Shown: one piece after another, positions 44,699 to 53,422 of the stretch | Layout: each line of letters starts with the position of its first letter | Numbering within the stretch: position 1 is the stretch's first letter | Source: Gelidibacter maritimus | GTDB taxonomy: Bacteria > Bacteroidota > Bacteroidia > Flavobacteriales > Flavobacteriaceae | NCBI RefSeq assembly: GCF_014062315.1 | Contig: NZ_JACGLT010000011.1 | Span: 83,847-147,846 of the forward strand | Direction of reading: 5' to 3' | DNA length: 64,000 nt | Notes under the pieces: generated by a model | Database searches by the model: none | Seen by the model: only the letters and a program-made list of their open reading frames with translations | Told to the model about the DNA's origin: nothing | Made by a program: the position numbers and the translations under genes

Positions 44699-47101
44699 TT
44701 ATTTACATTCTAATAAACCCATAAGTTCTAACGTGTAATTATCAGATGTCTGGATGTAGGCATGTTTTTCTTCCACAATGGCACCAAGTTTTCTTTTTTC
44801 AAATGCTGCGGTCATTCCCAAATCAATGTGTTCAAAATTTAAATGGATTGCCCTTTTGATAGTTTGATAAAGTAATTGTCGGTAGGTATGGTAAGTGAGG
44901 AGATTGTCATAATCAAGGCCTACCAAAGAAGGGACGTAAGTGTGATTTTTATTCCTATAGCAGAACATGACTCCAATAATATCTTTACTGGTTTTGGCGA
45001 CTTTAATGATTATAAACTCCCAATTTGGATTTTTGGACATGTTTTCAAATAACTTTGCGGGATATGAAAAAGTGTTCAGGCCTAAATTGTTTTTTCGGAC
45101 GTTATCATACAGTTTCTTAACCTGAATTATTTGAGCTTTATCCAATTCAGATAGAATCGATATTTCCAATGAAGATTCATGAGCCAATATGTCTTTTCTA
45201 AAATGTTTTCTGCTCCGCGATGAAAGTTTAGATATGTAGTGTTCAATAGAATCATTGCGTCTTAAACTGATGCTACATGAGTTTGGCATCTGAATCCTAA
45301 AGTAGCCTTGACCTTGAAAATAGCTATGTAATCTGTCGTCCTCATTAAAATCACGCAGTGTAACCATTTTCGAATTTGAATCCTTCTCTAGTTGTTCCAG
45401 GGTTGCCATCAGTTTATTTAAGGCATCGTTCTTCAGGGGATGCTTGTTATCTAAATAAAGATGATTTCCCTCAGTGAAAAGACATCCTAAACTAAGAACC
45501 TTTGAAGTCATATAGTAAGGGTCCGTTAGACGTTTTTCCTCAATAGTTTTCGATGCGATTGTATTTGCGAGCATATCGTCCTTCCACAAAGATGAGGATA
45601 TTAGGGCTGCCAATACAAGCTGGTTTTTTTGATCATGTATAAGTAAATACCAAAAAGACCAATTATTTTCTTTCAATTCATTGTCACTAAATGTATCCTC
45701 AAGAAACTTCATTCCGTCCCAATCTTGAATGCCATTTTTTCCGACTGAGGTGTTCCATGTCAGCTTATCTATATTTGAAATGGAATTTTCTAAACGCATG
45801 GTTAGATTTTCATGTGTCAAATTTTCTGGTTTGGACTTTGATTCTAGTTTGAATGCTTGATAGACACGGTTCAAATCAGTATGTGTTTCTTCAAGGGCTT
45901 TTGGCAAATGATATTGCATGGCATCAACCAATGCTTTAATTTCCTGAATTTGATTATGACGGGATATTGTAATTCGAACTCCAGTGTTTTTAACTGGTAC
46001 AGCTGGGAAAAGTCCAAGGTTGACATAAAACCCCTCCTTCATCAAGCGATTGACAAAATTATACCCAGTCTTCGGGGTTCCAGTACCTATAAAAAATACT
46101 GGCGAATTGTTTTTATCTATAAGTGGTAAATCTGTTTGATGGACGAGTTCATTAAAATATTGTATTCTTTTTTTTAAGTCATTTTGGAGTTCGTAGATCT
46201 CAGGAGTTAAATGGATTTCCGCTGAAGTCGTTGCAGCAGCAACAGAGGCAGGTTCAAGTTGAGCGGAGAAGGTGAGAGGGCCTCCAAAGGTTTTTATTTC
46301 GTTATACATTTTTTTATTGGAGCAAACTAACACTGATCCACTTGCCCCAAACGTTTTGCTCAAGGTGCCAAACAATAGCATGTTTTCCGAAAGCTCATTG
46401 ATTTCGCTCATAACATAGCCCGTACCATTTTTTCCAATCCAACTCATGCCGTGTACATCATCAAAATAAAGATGCAACTGGGGATATTTTAGACTCAACG
46501 CTTTTAATTCTTTAACCGGTGCATAGTCACCATACATAGAATAGATCCCGTCTGCCATATACCAAATTCTCTTTCTGGTATTGGAATATGCTTTTATTTT
46601 ATCCTCTAACATGTTCAAATCATTATGGCGAACCATGTCAATAGGGACACTTCTTGTTTTCAGTACCTTTGCAGCACTTTGCACGCTCCAATGTACTTGA
46701 TGGTCCAAAATAATTGCATCTTCGTCTTTTACTGCACTGGGAATGACTCCCAAATGACCTAACGTACTATTTTTTGTGATGACTACTGGATTTCCGTACA
46801 TCTCAGATACCTTTTCCTCCAATTGTCTATAAAGCGGATTGGAAATGTAGGACTTTGATAGAGGGTATTGAGTGCCATATTTCCGAATGGCGCTTATGGC
46901 CGCTTCTTTTAATCGAGAGTCCTGTTCCAAACCTAAATATCCTGTAGTTCCAAAATGAAATAGTTTTCTATTGTTGACACCAATAGTTCTGCCTGTAAAT
47001 GTTTCCCCGTCTGCATATAAATGAAGTACCCCTTCATCAATAGCGTCCGTAAAAACGTCATTTACTGTGTCCAAAAAGTTGTTTTGTTTAATCTTTGCCA
47101 T
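44699..47101 (-). CDS. Fused alpha-oxoamine synthase / GNAT-FemAB-like acyltransferase
   Basis: An 800-residue fusion from the ATG at 47101 (MAKIKQNNFLDTVNDVF); the frame extends to a TTG at 47185 without benefit. Residues about 30-400 are a PLP enzyme of the KBL/AONS/SPT family: HFGTTGYLGLEQDSRLKEAA, GTQYPLSKSYISNPLY, the cofactor Asp214 and His217 in FDDVHG, and Lys249 in LFGTLSKTFGASG. Such enzymes join an amino acid with an acyl-CoA or acyl-ACP (BioF, KBL, SPT, CqsA). Residues about 430-800 are a GNAT/FemAB-like acyltransferase (SKLSSRSRKHFRKDIL, NWEFIIIKVAKTSKDIIGVM, HIDLGMTAAFEKRKLG). Probably makes an acyl aminoketone and modifies it; substrate unknown. Shares an operon with rteC. Confidence 0.8.
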   Translation of the reverse strand: MAKIKQNNFLDTVNDVFTDAIDEGVLHLYADGETFTGRTIGVNNRKLFHFGTTGYLGLEQDSRLKEAAISAIRKYGTQYPLSKSYISNPLYRQLEEKVSEMYGNPVVITKNSTLGHLGVIPSAVKDEDAIILDHQVHWSVQSAAKVLKTRSVPIDMVRHNDLNMLEDKIKAYSNTRKRIWYMADGIYSMYGDYAPVKELKALSLKYPQLHLYFDDVHGMSWIGKNGTGYVMSEINELSENMLLFGTLSKTFGASGSVLVCSNKKMYNEIKTFGGPLTFSAQLEPASVAAATTSAEIHLTPEIYELQNDLKKRIQYFNELVHQTDLPLIDKNNSPVFFIGTGTPKTGYNFVNRLMKEGFYVNLGLFPAVPVKNTGVRITISRHNQIQEIKALVDAMQYHLPKALEETHTDLNRVYQAFKLESKSKPENLTHENLTMRLENSISNIDKLTWNTSVGKNGIQDWDGMKFLEDTFSDNELKENNWSFWYLLIHDQKNQLVLAALISSSLWKDDMLANTIASKTIEEKRLTDPYYMTSKVLSLGCLFTEGNHLYLDNKHPLKNDALNKLMATLEQLEKDSNSKMVTLRDFNEDDRLHSYFQGQGYFRIQMPNSCSISLRRNDSIEHYISKLSSRSRKHFRKDILAHESSLEISILSELDKAQIIQVKKLYDNVRKNNLGLNTFSYPAKLFENMSKNPNWEFIIIKVAKTSKDIIGVMFCYRNKNHTYVPSLVGLDYDNLLTYHTYRQLLYQTIKRAIHLNFEHIDLGMTAAFEKRKLGAIVEEKHAYIQTSDNYTLELMGLLECK

Positions 47102-47171
47102 GTTATTGAATTTATTAAACATAGAATTTAATGTCTTTTGTGCGATATTGGAGAGTGGCAGAGCGTCATAA

Positions 47172-47248
47172 TCCGTTTTAGTCAAATTTTAATCCGTTTT
47201 AGGCTAAGATTAATCCCTATATGACAATTCCTACTCCGTTTTGGTCAA
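47172..47248 (+). promoter_or_regulatory. Four direct repeats with an exact 21-bp period, likely AraC-type operator
   Basis: Copies start at 47172, 47193, 47214 and 47235: TCCGTTTTAGTCAA, TCCGTTTTAGGCTA, TCCCTATATGACAA (degenerate, 9/14) and TCCGTTTTGGTCAA. The 21-bp period puts every copy on one face of the helix, the spacing expected for an AraC-family protein. The array lies between the divergent fused enzyme (47101) and the DUF7793-regulator operon (47311), 71 and 62 bases away. Confidence 0.7.
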
Positions 47249-47310
47249 ACCTTCCTTAATTAAATTTTTAACTTTATATTTAAGAAACTAATTTTCAAAT
47301 TGTTGAGATC

Positions 47311-47676
47311 ATGTTTGCTGAAAATGAATATGCGACGTATGTTATAAAGGAGGGTATCCTGTATGTTGAATATAAAAATGTCAAATTGGATTTAGCGGCG
47401 GCCATCAGCATTGTTGAGGACAGATTCGTTGTACAGGAAGGACAAAGCATTCCTGTACTGTGCGATATACGTAAAGTAAGAGGGATCAACAAAACAGCGC
47501 GTATCTATTTGTCAATAGAAGGTTCGTCGTTTGTTAAAGCCGTGGCATTTATAGTTGAAGCACCTGTTTCGGACATGTTTTCAAAGTTTTACTTACGCAC
47601 TAGTAAGCCACCAATACCTACCATGGTCTTTGAAACGATAAGTGAGGCTTTGATTTTTTTGAAAAAATATAAGTGA
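47311..47676 (+). CDS. DUF7793 (STAS/SEC14-like) small protein
   Basis: A 121-residue soluble protein that begins MFAENEYATYVIKEGILYVE, with VEDRFVVQEGQSIPVLCDIR, FIVEAPVSDMFSKFYLRTSK and a final SEALIFLKKYK. This is the STAS/SEC14-like pattern known as DUF7793, common next to regulators in Bacteroidetes. STAS domains usually serve as partner-binding switches. It precedes the PAS-AraC gene by 38 bases and is likely co-transcribed with it. Confidence 0.75.
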   Translation: MFAENEYATYVIKEGILYVEYKNVKLDLAAAISIVEDRFVVQEGQSIPVLCDIRKVRGINKTARIYLSIEGSSFVKAVAFIVEAPVSDMFSKFYLRTSKPPIPTMVFETISEALIFLKKYK

Positions 47677-47714
47677 TAATTGGGCATAAACATCTAAAAA
47701 GTAAATAGTTAATT

Positions 47715-48695
47715 ATGGGAGAATTTGATAAACAACGGGTAAGGAACATTCATAATATGATTTTGGAAATGGCCTTAGGTAATTTTCATTATCAGATAGA
47801 GCGTTCTTCAAAGGATGATGACCTTGAATCAATTATTGTGGGGTTGAATATGTTAGCTGAAGAAATTGAGGCTAACATGGTCCATCAGGGTTTTGCTAAT
47901 GCCAATACAACCATCATGGATATTATAAAGATGAGTTTCATAGTGGATGAGAATGGAGTCGTTGAAATGGTCAACGGTCAAGCAGGCAAAATGCTCTCTC
48001 TGCCAATGGATAATATCGTAGGAAAGTTGTTTGAAGATTTTCTGACGGATGATTCGAAGACCATCTGGAATAGCAAATGGAAAAGCATAACCAGGAAACC
48101 AAAACTTGAAGGTTCTGTCCATTTGATCTTTAAGCGCAAAAATAATTTTGAGGTTCCCAAAGTTGTGCATTTTACCACCTTTAGGCACAGGGCAAATGAA
48201 AGCAGGAAACTATTGATCACCGTGGTTCAACATTCCTATTATCAGAAAAAGTTGAAATCGGAATTAAAGAAAAAGGTCATTAACGGAAAATACCAACGGG
48301 TGTTAAATGATACAAGTTTACTATCCAAAAAAAATAAAATGGTGTTGACCTATGGGGACATCCAAAAGATTAGAGCTGCACATAATATCATTTTCAACAA
48401 TCCCCAAACCGATTTTCCATCACAGAAGGATTTTGCCCTTCAGTTGGGAACGAATGAGTTCAAGTTGAAGTATGGCTTTAAAGAGCTCTATGGGACCACA
48501 ATCCATAAATTCATCATACAAGAGCGACTCCGAAAAGCACAGGTAATGATACAGTATACGGACCTCCCCTTTAAAACTATCGCGCACAAGTCGGGGTTTA
48601 AAAGCCAATCCCATTTTTCAAGATTATTTAAGGAAAGGTTTGGATATACCCCAAAAGATTTGAGAAACGATACCATCTCCAGAGGTAAATTATAG
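47715..48695 (+). CDS. PAS-domain AraC-family transcription regulator
   Basis: A 326-residue cytoplasmic regulator. Residues 10-55 are a HAMP-like helical pair (ILEMALGNFHYQIERSSKDD), 68-175 a PAS domain (MSFIVDENGVVEMVNGQAGK ... ITVVQHSYYQKKL) and 215-320 an AraC double HTH (TDFPSQKDFALQLGTNEFKL; FIIQERLRKAQVMIQYTDLP; FKTIAHKSGFKSQSHFSRLF). It has no membrane segment, so it probably senses a ligand or partner such as the DUF7793 protein. Closest candidate to bind the 21-bp repeats at 47172-47248 and 48712-48746. Confidence 0.87.
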   Translation: MGEFDKQRVRNIHNMILEMALGNFHYQIERSSKDDDLESIIVGLNMLAEEIEANMVHQGFANANTTIMDIIKMSFIVDENGVVEMVNGQAGKMLSLPMDNIVGKLFEDFLTDDSKTIWNSKWKSITRKPKLEGSVHLIFKRKNNFEVPKVVHFTTFRHRANESRKLLITVVQHSYYQKKLKSELKKKVINGKYQRVLNDTSLLSKKNKMVLTYGDIQKIRAAHNIIFNNPQTDFPSQKDFALQLGTNEFKLKYGFKELYGTTIHKFIIQERLRKAQVMIQYTDLPFKTIAHKSGFKSQSHFSRLFKERFGYTPKDLRNDTISRGKL

Positions 48696-48711
48696 GGTTT
48701 CTGGAAATTAA

Positions 48712-48757
48712 TCCCGATTAGGCAAATACTTTCACGTTTTCGTATAATTTAAGTTTG
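48712..48757 (+). promoter_or_regulatory. Promoter of the MauE-propeller gene with two operator half-copies
   Basis: TAAGTTTG at 48750-48757 is a perfect -7 element, 28 bases before the ATG at 48785. Upstream are TCCCGATTAGGCAA (48712, 10/14 to the array consensus) and CACGTTTTCGTATA (48733, 9/14), again 21 bp apart and in the same orientation. No -33 TTG is present, as expected for an activator-dependent promoter. Confidence 0.55.
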
Positions 48758-48784
48758 GAACTTTACCATATCAACACAAATGAT

Positions 48785-50266
48785 ATGAGAGTTCCTAAAT
48801 CCATAATACAAAAAATACCAGAGCTGATCAGTTTGATGTTCATTCTGTTATTTGTGTATGCTGCGGTAAGTAAGCTCTTGGATTTTGAAACATTCCAGAC
48901 ACAGTTAGGTCAGTCGCCTTTGTTAAGTGCCTATGCCAAACCCTTAGCTATCGGCGTCCCATTTCTGGAGCTGCTTATTGCCTTAGGCCTTATGATGCCA
49001 AGGTTTCGATTATGGGCGCTTTATGGGTTTTATGGCTTGATGGTCATGTTTACGACCTATATTGTTATCATTCTTAATTTTTCTGATTTTGTGCCTTGTT
49101 CTTGTGGTGGGGTATTAGAGAAAATGAGTTGGACGCAGCACTTTTGGTTTAATATAATTATTTGCGGGTTTGCCATTTTAGCCCTCTTTTTTACGGATAT
49201 TTCTAAAAAGAGAGTTCTTTATTTAAGTTTTTTAATCTTGATTTTAAGTTCTGGAATAACAGTTTCCATCACCAAACTTTCTGAAGAAAAAATTAAATAT
49301 AACAATGAACTTGTACGCAAGTTTCTCCACCGTCCCTTAAAAGACCCCATTTCTTATCAACTAGATTACAATTCCTATTATGTTGCCGGAATTTTCAAAG
49401 ACAGTATTTATCTGGGCAACACAACCGCACCTCGTCATATTCTTGCCCTGTCGATGGACTTAAAAGGTAGTGCGCCGCATTTAATTACTATTCCTGACAG
49501 CTTAAAAGCTGACTACCAAACAGCGCGGATTACCGTCTCTGATTCGGTATTTTTTCTGACAGATGGTGTTTCGGGAATTATCCAAAAAGGAAATACTGAT
49601 GACTGGACAATAAGTGAAAGCTATACATTGGATATCCCCTTTACGGCTTTTGAGCCCCAATCAAAACAACGAGCTGTTTTGAGGGTATATGATATGCTCA
49701 ATAAGGAAACGACTTTGGCAGAATACGATCTGAAAACCCGTAACCTACATGTGCACAGCGGGATATTGGATACAAAGATTGATGGTTTGTTTGACACGGA
49801 CGGACAGCTGCTATTTGATGCAGATACGGACAAGGTATTGTATGTGTATTTCTACCGCAACAATTATCTTTTGGCAGATTACAATTTGGAAAATTCGGTT
49901 TATAATAAGACAATAGATACAATCAAGCAGGTTGATCTGGAATTTGGTTATCTAGAAGGTGGCAGGCAAAAGAAGCTTGCCAAGACTTATAAAAAAGTAA
50001 ACCATAGTGCGGCTGCAGGTAATGGCTATCTGATGATTAAATCAAAAAACTTAGGGCGTTTTGACGTTGCAGATATGTTGGAACATGCCTCGATTATTGA
50101 CGTGTATGATATAACAAAGAACAGCTACGAGCTTAGCTTTTATTTTTATTATGAGAACAAAGAGGAAGTGAAAAGTTACTATCTGTATGAAGATAAGATT
50201 ATTGGATTGACAGAAAACCACATCGTGGTTTGCGAAATGAAAAAAGCAATATTTAAAAAACTATAG
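48785..50266 (+). CDS. MauE/DoxX-type membrane protein fused to a beta-propeller-like domain
   Basis: A 493-residue protein from the ATG at 48785. Residues about 10-155 hold four to five membrane segments of the MauE/DoxX redox type (LISLMFILLFVYAAVSKLLD, LIALGLMMPRF) and a Cys pair in FVPCSCGGVLEKM. The remaining 320 residues are beta-rich with repeated strand-turn units (DSVFFLTDGVSGIIQKGN; KVLYVYFYRNNYLLADYNLE), compatible with an extracytoplasmic propeller. A relative of the BT_3928-type gene at 16568 by its membrane part. Followed 87 bases later by the DUF6520 peptide gene, a pairing often seen in Bacteroidetes. Role probably in redox or folding of the exported peptide; inference. Confidence 0.75.
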   Translation: MRVPKSIIQKIPELISLMFILLFVYAAVSKLLDFETFQTQLGQSPLLSAYAKPLAIGVPFLELLIALGLMMPRFRLWALYGFYGLMVMFTTYIVIILNFSDFVPCSCGGVLEKMSWTQHFWFNIIICGFAILALFFTDISKKRVLYLSFLILILSSGITVSITKLSEEKIKYNNELVRKFLHRPLKDPISYQLDYNSYYVAGIFKDSIYLGNTTAPRHILALSMDLKGSAPHLITIPDSLKADYQTARITVSDSVFFLTDGVSGIIQKGNTDDWTISESYTLDIPFTAFEPQSKQRAVLRVYDMLNKETTLAEYDLKTRNLHVHSGILDTKIDGLFDTDGQLLFDADTDKVLYVYFYRNNYLLADYNLENSVYNKTIDTIKQVDLEFGYLEGGRQKKLAKTYKKVNHSAAAGNGYLMIKSKNLGRFDVADMLEHASIIDVYDITKNSYELSFYFYYENKEEVKSYYLYEDKIIGLTENHIVVCEMKKAIFKKL

Positions 50267-50353
50267 TTTTATATAGGATGCACTGATCACGCACCAATAG
50301 GGTAAAGGTTGACCACCCATATTAAATGTCAGCCAGCCAAAAACAAAGTTATT

Positions 50354-50635
50354 ATGGCTAAATTAAAGGAAATCCTGATTCCTATAGCGGTAGTTGCCGT
50401 TGGGGTGTTAGGTGCATTTGCTACGCAAATGTCAGGAAGCAGCAGTGCTGCACAAGTTTTAGAACCTGCATGGATCGATAATATTATGCCATGCGAAACT
50501 GACCCTTACATGTGTTCACCCTTTGAAGGTGAGGCTTGTACGGTTATAGTTGATGGAGTGGAACATAAGCTAAGAGGGAAGTATAGCTCTTCTGACTCTG
50601 ATTGTCCAAAACCACTATTTAAACCGGGTTCATAG
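50354..50635 (+). CDS. DUF6520-type small exported peptide
   Basis: A 93-residue protein from the ATG at 50354 (MAKLKEILIPIAVVAVGVLG, signal-like, ending near SSSAAQ). An upstream start at 50309 would bury the signal. The mature part has four cysteines (MPCETDPYMCSPFEGEACTV and SDCPKP), a layout typical of DUF6520 peptides. Adjacent to the MauE-type redox protein, which may oxidise or reduce these cysteines. Product could be a secreted signal or bacteriocin-like peptide; not shown. Confidence 0.7.
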   Translation: MAKLKEILIPIAVVAVGVLGAFATQMSGSSSAAQVLEPAWIDNIMPCETDPYMCSPFEGEACTVIVDGVEHKLRGKYSSSDSDCPKPLFKPGS

Positions 50636-50654
50636 TTTAATTCATAAAAGAAAA

Positions 50655-50813
50655 GAGGCTGTCTCATAAATAGAAACAGCCTTTTTTCATTTGTAATTTC
50701 TCAATAAACAGTACAAGTGAGCCTTAATAATTATTGTTTTACTAATGTAAGTAGGGATATATTGAAAAACAATCAATCCAAAATTGTGAAAAATCACTAT
50801 TGAGACAGCCCCT
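50655..50813. mobile_element. MITE-like element with terminal inverted repeats
   Basis: Left end GAGGCTGTCTCA (50655-50666) and right end TGAGACAGCCCCT (50801-50813) are inverted copies, 134 bases apart; the interior is non-coding. The end sequence resembles IS5/IS1182-type terminal repeats. It also contains GGCTGT...ACAGCC followed by Ts, so it may act as terminator for the DUF6520 gene. No target duplication is evident. Confidence 0.5.
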
Positions 50814-50824
50814 TGTTTTTGTTA

Positions 50825-53422
50825 TTAATTCCAATGAGGTTTAGATTTATCTTTTAAATGATAATTAAACCACTCCATCATTTTTTTTGAGATATCTATT
50901 TGATTGTGCTTTTCTGTAAAAACATGATATTCATCTTTATATAATAGTAAGGTGCTTTTTTTTTCCAGGCGGGTGAGTGCCAATTGCATTTTAATGCTGT
51001 TTTTCCAATCTACTCTATTATCGTTTGTACCTGCGATTAAAAGCATTGGCGTATTAATTTTATGAGCCTGTAAAATGGGGGAATTATCCAAAAAAATGTG
51101 ACTGTAATAGGGTGCTGTGATTCTATACTGGTTATGTTCAAATCTAAAATAATTGAAACGTTTACCGTCATCGATTGATAGATAGTTTGATGATAAATCC
51201 TGTGAAGCAGCAAAACAAACTATTGTTTTAAATTTATCTGTTTGTGTGGCAATATAGCTTGCTTCATATCCGCCAAAAGAGTGTCCGAACAATCCCATGC
51301 GAGAGGTGTCGACTCCCCGTATTTTGTTAATGGCATCCACACCTGCTAATACGCTTTTTAAAGCAGATTCTCCTGTGTGATTTAATTTATAAGATATATC
51401 TGGCATAAACACAAAGTAATCTTGTGTAGTAAATACAAAGTTATTCCAACCAACTGAATTTTGAAGTGTTAATGGAATGTAGTCCTTCAAAGCAGTTATG
51501 TTTACCTCAGAATAGATTTTAAAAATAACAGGATATTTTTTATCTGGATTATAATTTCCAGGGTAAAATAATATTCCTTTTAAAGTAGTTCCATAAGGAC
51601 CAGGATAAGTCAACAATTCTGAATGTCCCCAATAATAATTTTGCTGCTGTTTGTTGCTTTGTTTCATTATTGTTTCTTTGCCATTTTTCCAATAAACAAT
51701 CTGTGGAGGCAGATTATAATTACTCAATGTATAAACTATTGCATCACCTGCTTTTCTAGGAGAAGATATTTTGTGTAAACTTGATGTAATAAATTTCAAC
51801 TCGTTGCCCGTTTCATACAAATAAAGAGATTCGTTGTTGGTGTTTAAATCGTATTGTACCACAAACAGTCCATTCTCCAAATCTACAGGTGGTTTCTTAT
51901 AAAGATTATAATTTTCTCCTCTTGAATCTAACCATTCCGGTTTAGCAGATTCAATTTGGTAGTTATAATTTTTATTATCTTTAAACAGAGGCTGAATGTC
52001 ATTGTCATTAAAATTGTAGATCCATATATTATGCTTGGAAGTCAGAATAATATTATTGTTATCTTTTGAATAAAAAGCAGTTCCATAAGGCACATTAAGA
52101 CTGTTCTCTGAATCAACAGGAATTGCAAATTCGTCTTTAATCCCACAGGTAATGCATGTTTTTTCGTCTTTTTCACTATTGTAAACCCACCAGTCTTTTT
52201 CCTTAATCCATGTAAAATAATTTTCTTTTGGACTGGTAGCGATGACTTCTAAACGGGTAAGGACAATGAATTCGTTATCAATAATTTTTGTTTTACCGGT
52301 TTTTGAGTTTCTAGAAATGATGTCATTATAAAAATTGCCATACTTAAAAGAGGGTTGATAATTTTTGTTGTTAAGCGTAAAAAAATGTTGGTAATCTCCG
52401 GTTGCCATTAAATAGGATTGATCAGATATCGGAGTTAGTTTCCCATTGGTCAAATCCCATGATATAAGCCATCTTTTATTATAAGTTTCTCCAACAGGCG
52501 GGTGAATAGCATCAGATGATCTCCATATCTGTGGATCAATAATCTTATGGCTTTCATCTTTAGGGAATGCCATAAAATTAATAGTTGTTTCATCTTTGCT
52601 AAAGGTTATTACATGGCTATTTAGATAGTAGTCCTTATTGAGTTTTTCTGAATAAAGTATCTTATTTTTTGTGTTTTCCTTTAAATCTAAACAATGCAAT
52701 ATATGGTCTTTGTATTCACCTTTTATAGACTTTGTTTCTTCATAAAACGCTAACAAATTTCCCGAATCGCTCCATCTGAAATTGGAAGAATGGTTTATTT
52801 TTTCTTTTAACAGTGTTGGTTTATCTGGTTGTTTTAAATCTACAAGAAGCAGGTTGAATAAGCTGTCATTCTGCTGTATTACAACCATGTTTTCTTTATC
52901 AGGGCTGATACTAAAATTCGTTGTATGATTAATTGTCAATTCATTTTTATTCTTATTGTTATAAACGGTCAGTTTATCCGGATGATTCTTGTGCCGAAGA
53001 AGGGTGATTTCTCCGTTAAGAGCAAACTGTGCAGAAAGGATGCTGTCTGTCCATGTTTCGGTTTTATTTGTCAGGTCAAACAACACCCATTGATCGTTTT
53101 TAAAAAATGAAAACCACTTTTCGTTAGGTGAGAACTGAGGCTTCTGACCAAAGGGATAAACGTGTTTTTTCATGCTGCTCAATTCTGCTAGTTCCAGTGT
53201 GTCTGCGGGTTGATCAGGTTGCGTCATTCCTTTGATATGGGTATTACTCAGGGTGTAATAGGCCCAGTTGCCTTTGGGGGATAAAATGGCGGCGGACATG
53301 CTTGTCCACTGTTCGTATTCATTTTCGGTAACATATTTCTTTTGAGATTGTCCCCAAGTAATCGACGAAATCAGGCAAGCGAGAAGGAGGTATATGTTGC
53401 TCCTAAGAAATTTAATAGCCAT
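50825..53422 (-). CDS. S9-family prolyl oligopeptidase-type peptidase
   Basis: An 865-residue secreted serine peptidase. Signal peptide at the start (LLLACLISSITWGQ). The N-terminal two thirds are a beta-propeller gating domain; the C-terminal part is an alpha/beta hydrolase with triad Ser715 (LFGHSFGGYE), Asp801 (GTNDNRVDW) and His833 (DEYHVF). Enzymes of this group cut short peptides. Its start overlaps the end of the SusD-like gene by 11 bases, so it is in the SusC-SusD operon; together they suggest peptide binding, import and cleavage. Confidence 0.9.
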   Translation of the reverse strand: MAIKFLRSNIYLLLACLISSITWGQSQKKYVTENEYEQWTSMSAAILSPKGNWAYYTLSNTHIKGMTQPDQPADTLELAELSSMKKHVYPFGQKPQFSPNEKWFSFFKNDQWVLFDLTNKTETWTDSILSAQFALNGEITLLRHKNHPDKLTVYNNKNKNELTINHTTNFSISPDKENMVVIQQNDSLFNLLLVDLKQPDKPTLLKEKINHSSNFRWSDSGNLLAFYEETKSIKGEYKDHILHCLDLKENTKNKILYSEKLNKDYYLNSHVITFSKDETTINFMAFPKDESHKIIDPQIWRSSDAIHPPVGETYNKRWLISWDLTNGKLTPISDQSYLMATGDYQHFFTLNNKNYQPSFKYGNFYNDIISRNSKTGKTKIIDNEFIVLTRLEVIATSPKENYFTWIKEKDWWVYNSEKDEKTCITCGIKDEFAIPVDSENSLNVPYGTAFYSKDNNNIILTSKHNIWIYNFNDNDIQPLFKDNKNYNYQIESAKPEWLDSRGENYNLYKKPPVDLENGLFVVQYDLNTNNESLYLYETGNELKFITSSLHKISSPRKAGDAIVYTLSNYNLPPQIVYWKNGKETIMKQSNKQQQNYYWGHSELLTYPGPYGTTLKGILFYPGNYNPDKKYPVIFKIYSEVNITALKDYIPLTLQNSVGWNNFVFTTQDYFVFMPDISYKLNHTGESALKSVLAGVDAINKIRGVDTSRMGLFGHSFGGYEASYIATQTDKFKTIVCFAASQDLSSNYLSIDDGKRFNYFRFEHNQYRITAPYYSHIFLDNSPILQAHKINTPMLLIAGTNDNRVDWKNSIKMQLALTRLEKKSTLLLYKDEYHVFTEKHNQIDISKKMMEWFNYHLKDKSKPHWN

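Noticed and set aside
45857..46129. 90-residue plus-strand frame within the fused enzyme
   Set aside because: Opposite strand of a long gene with conserved motifs.
47101..47185. TTG start of the fused enzyme at 47185
   Set aside because: The ATG at 47101 gives the natural start; the TTG lies within the first operator repeat.
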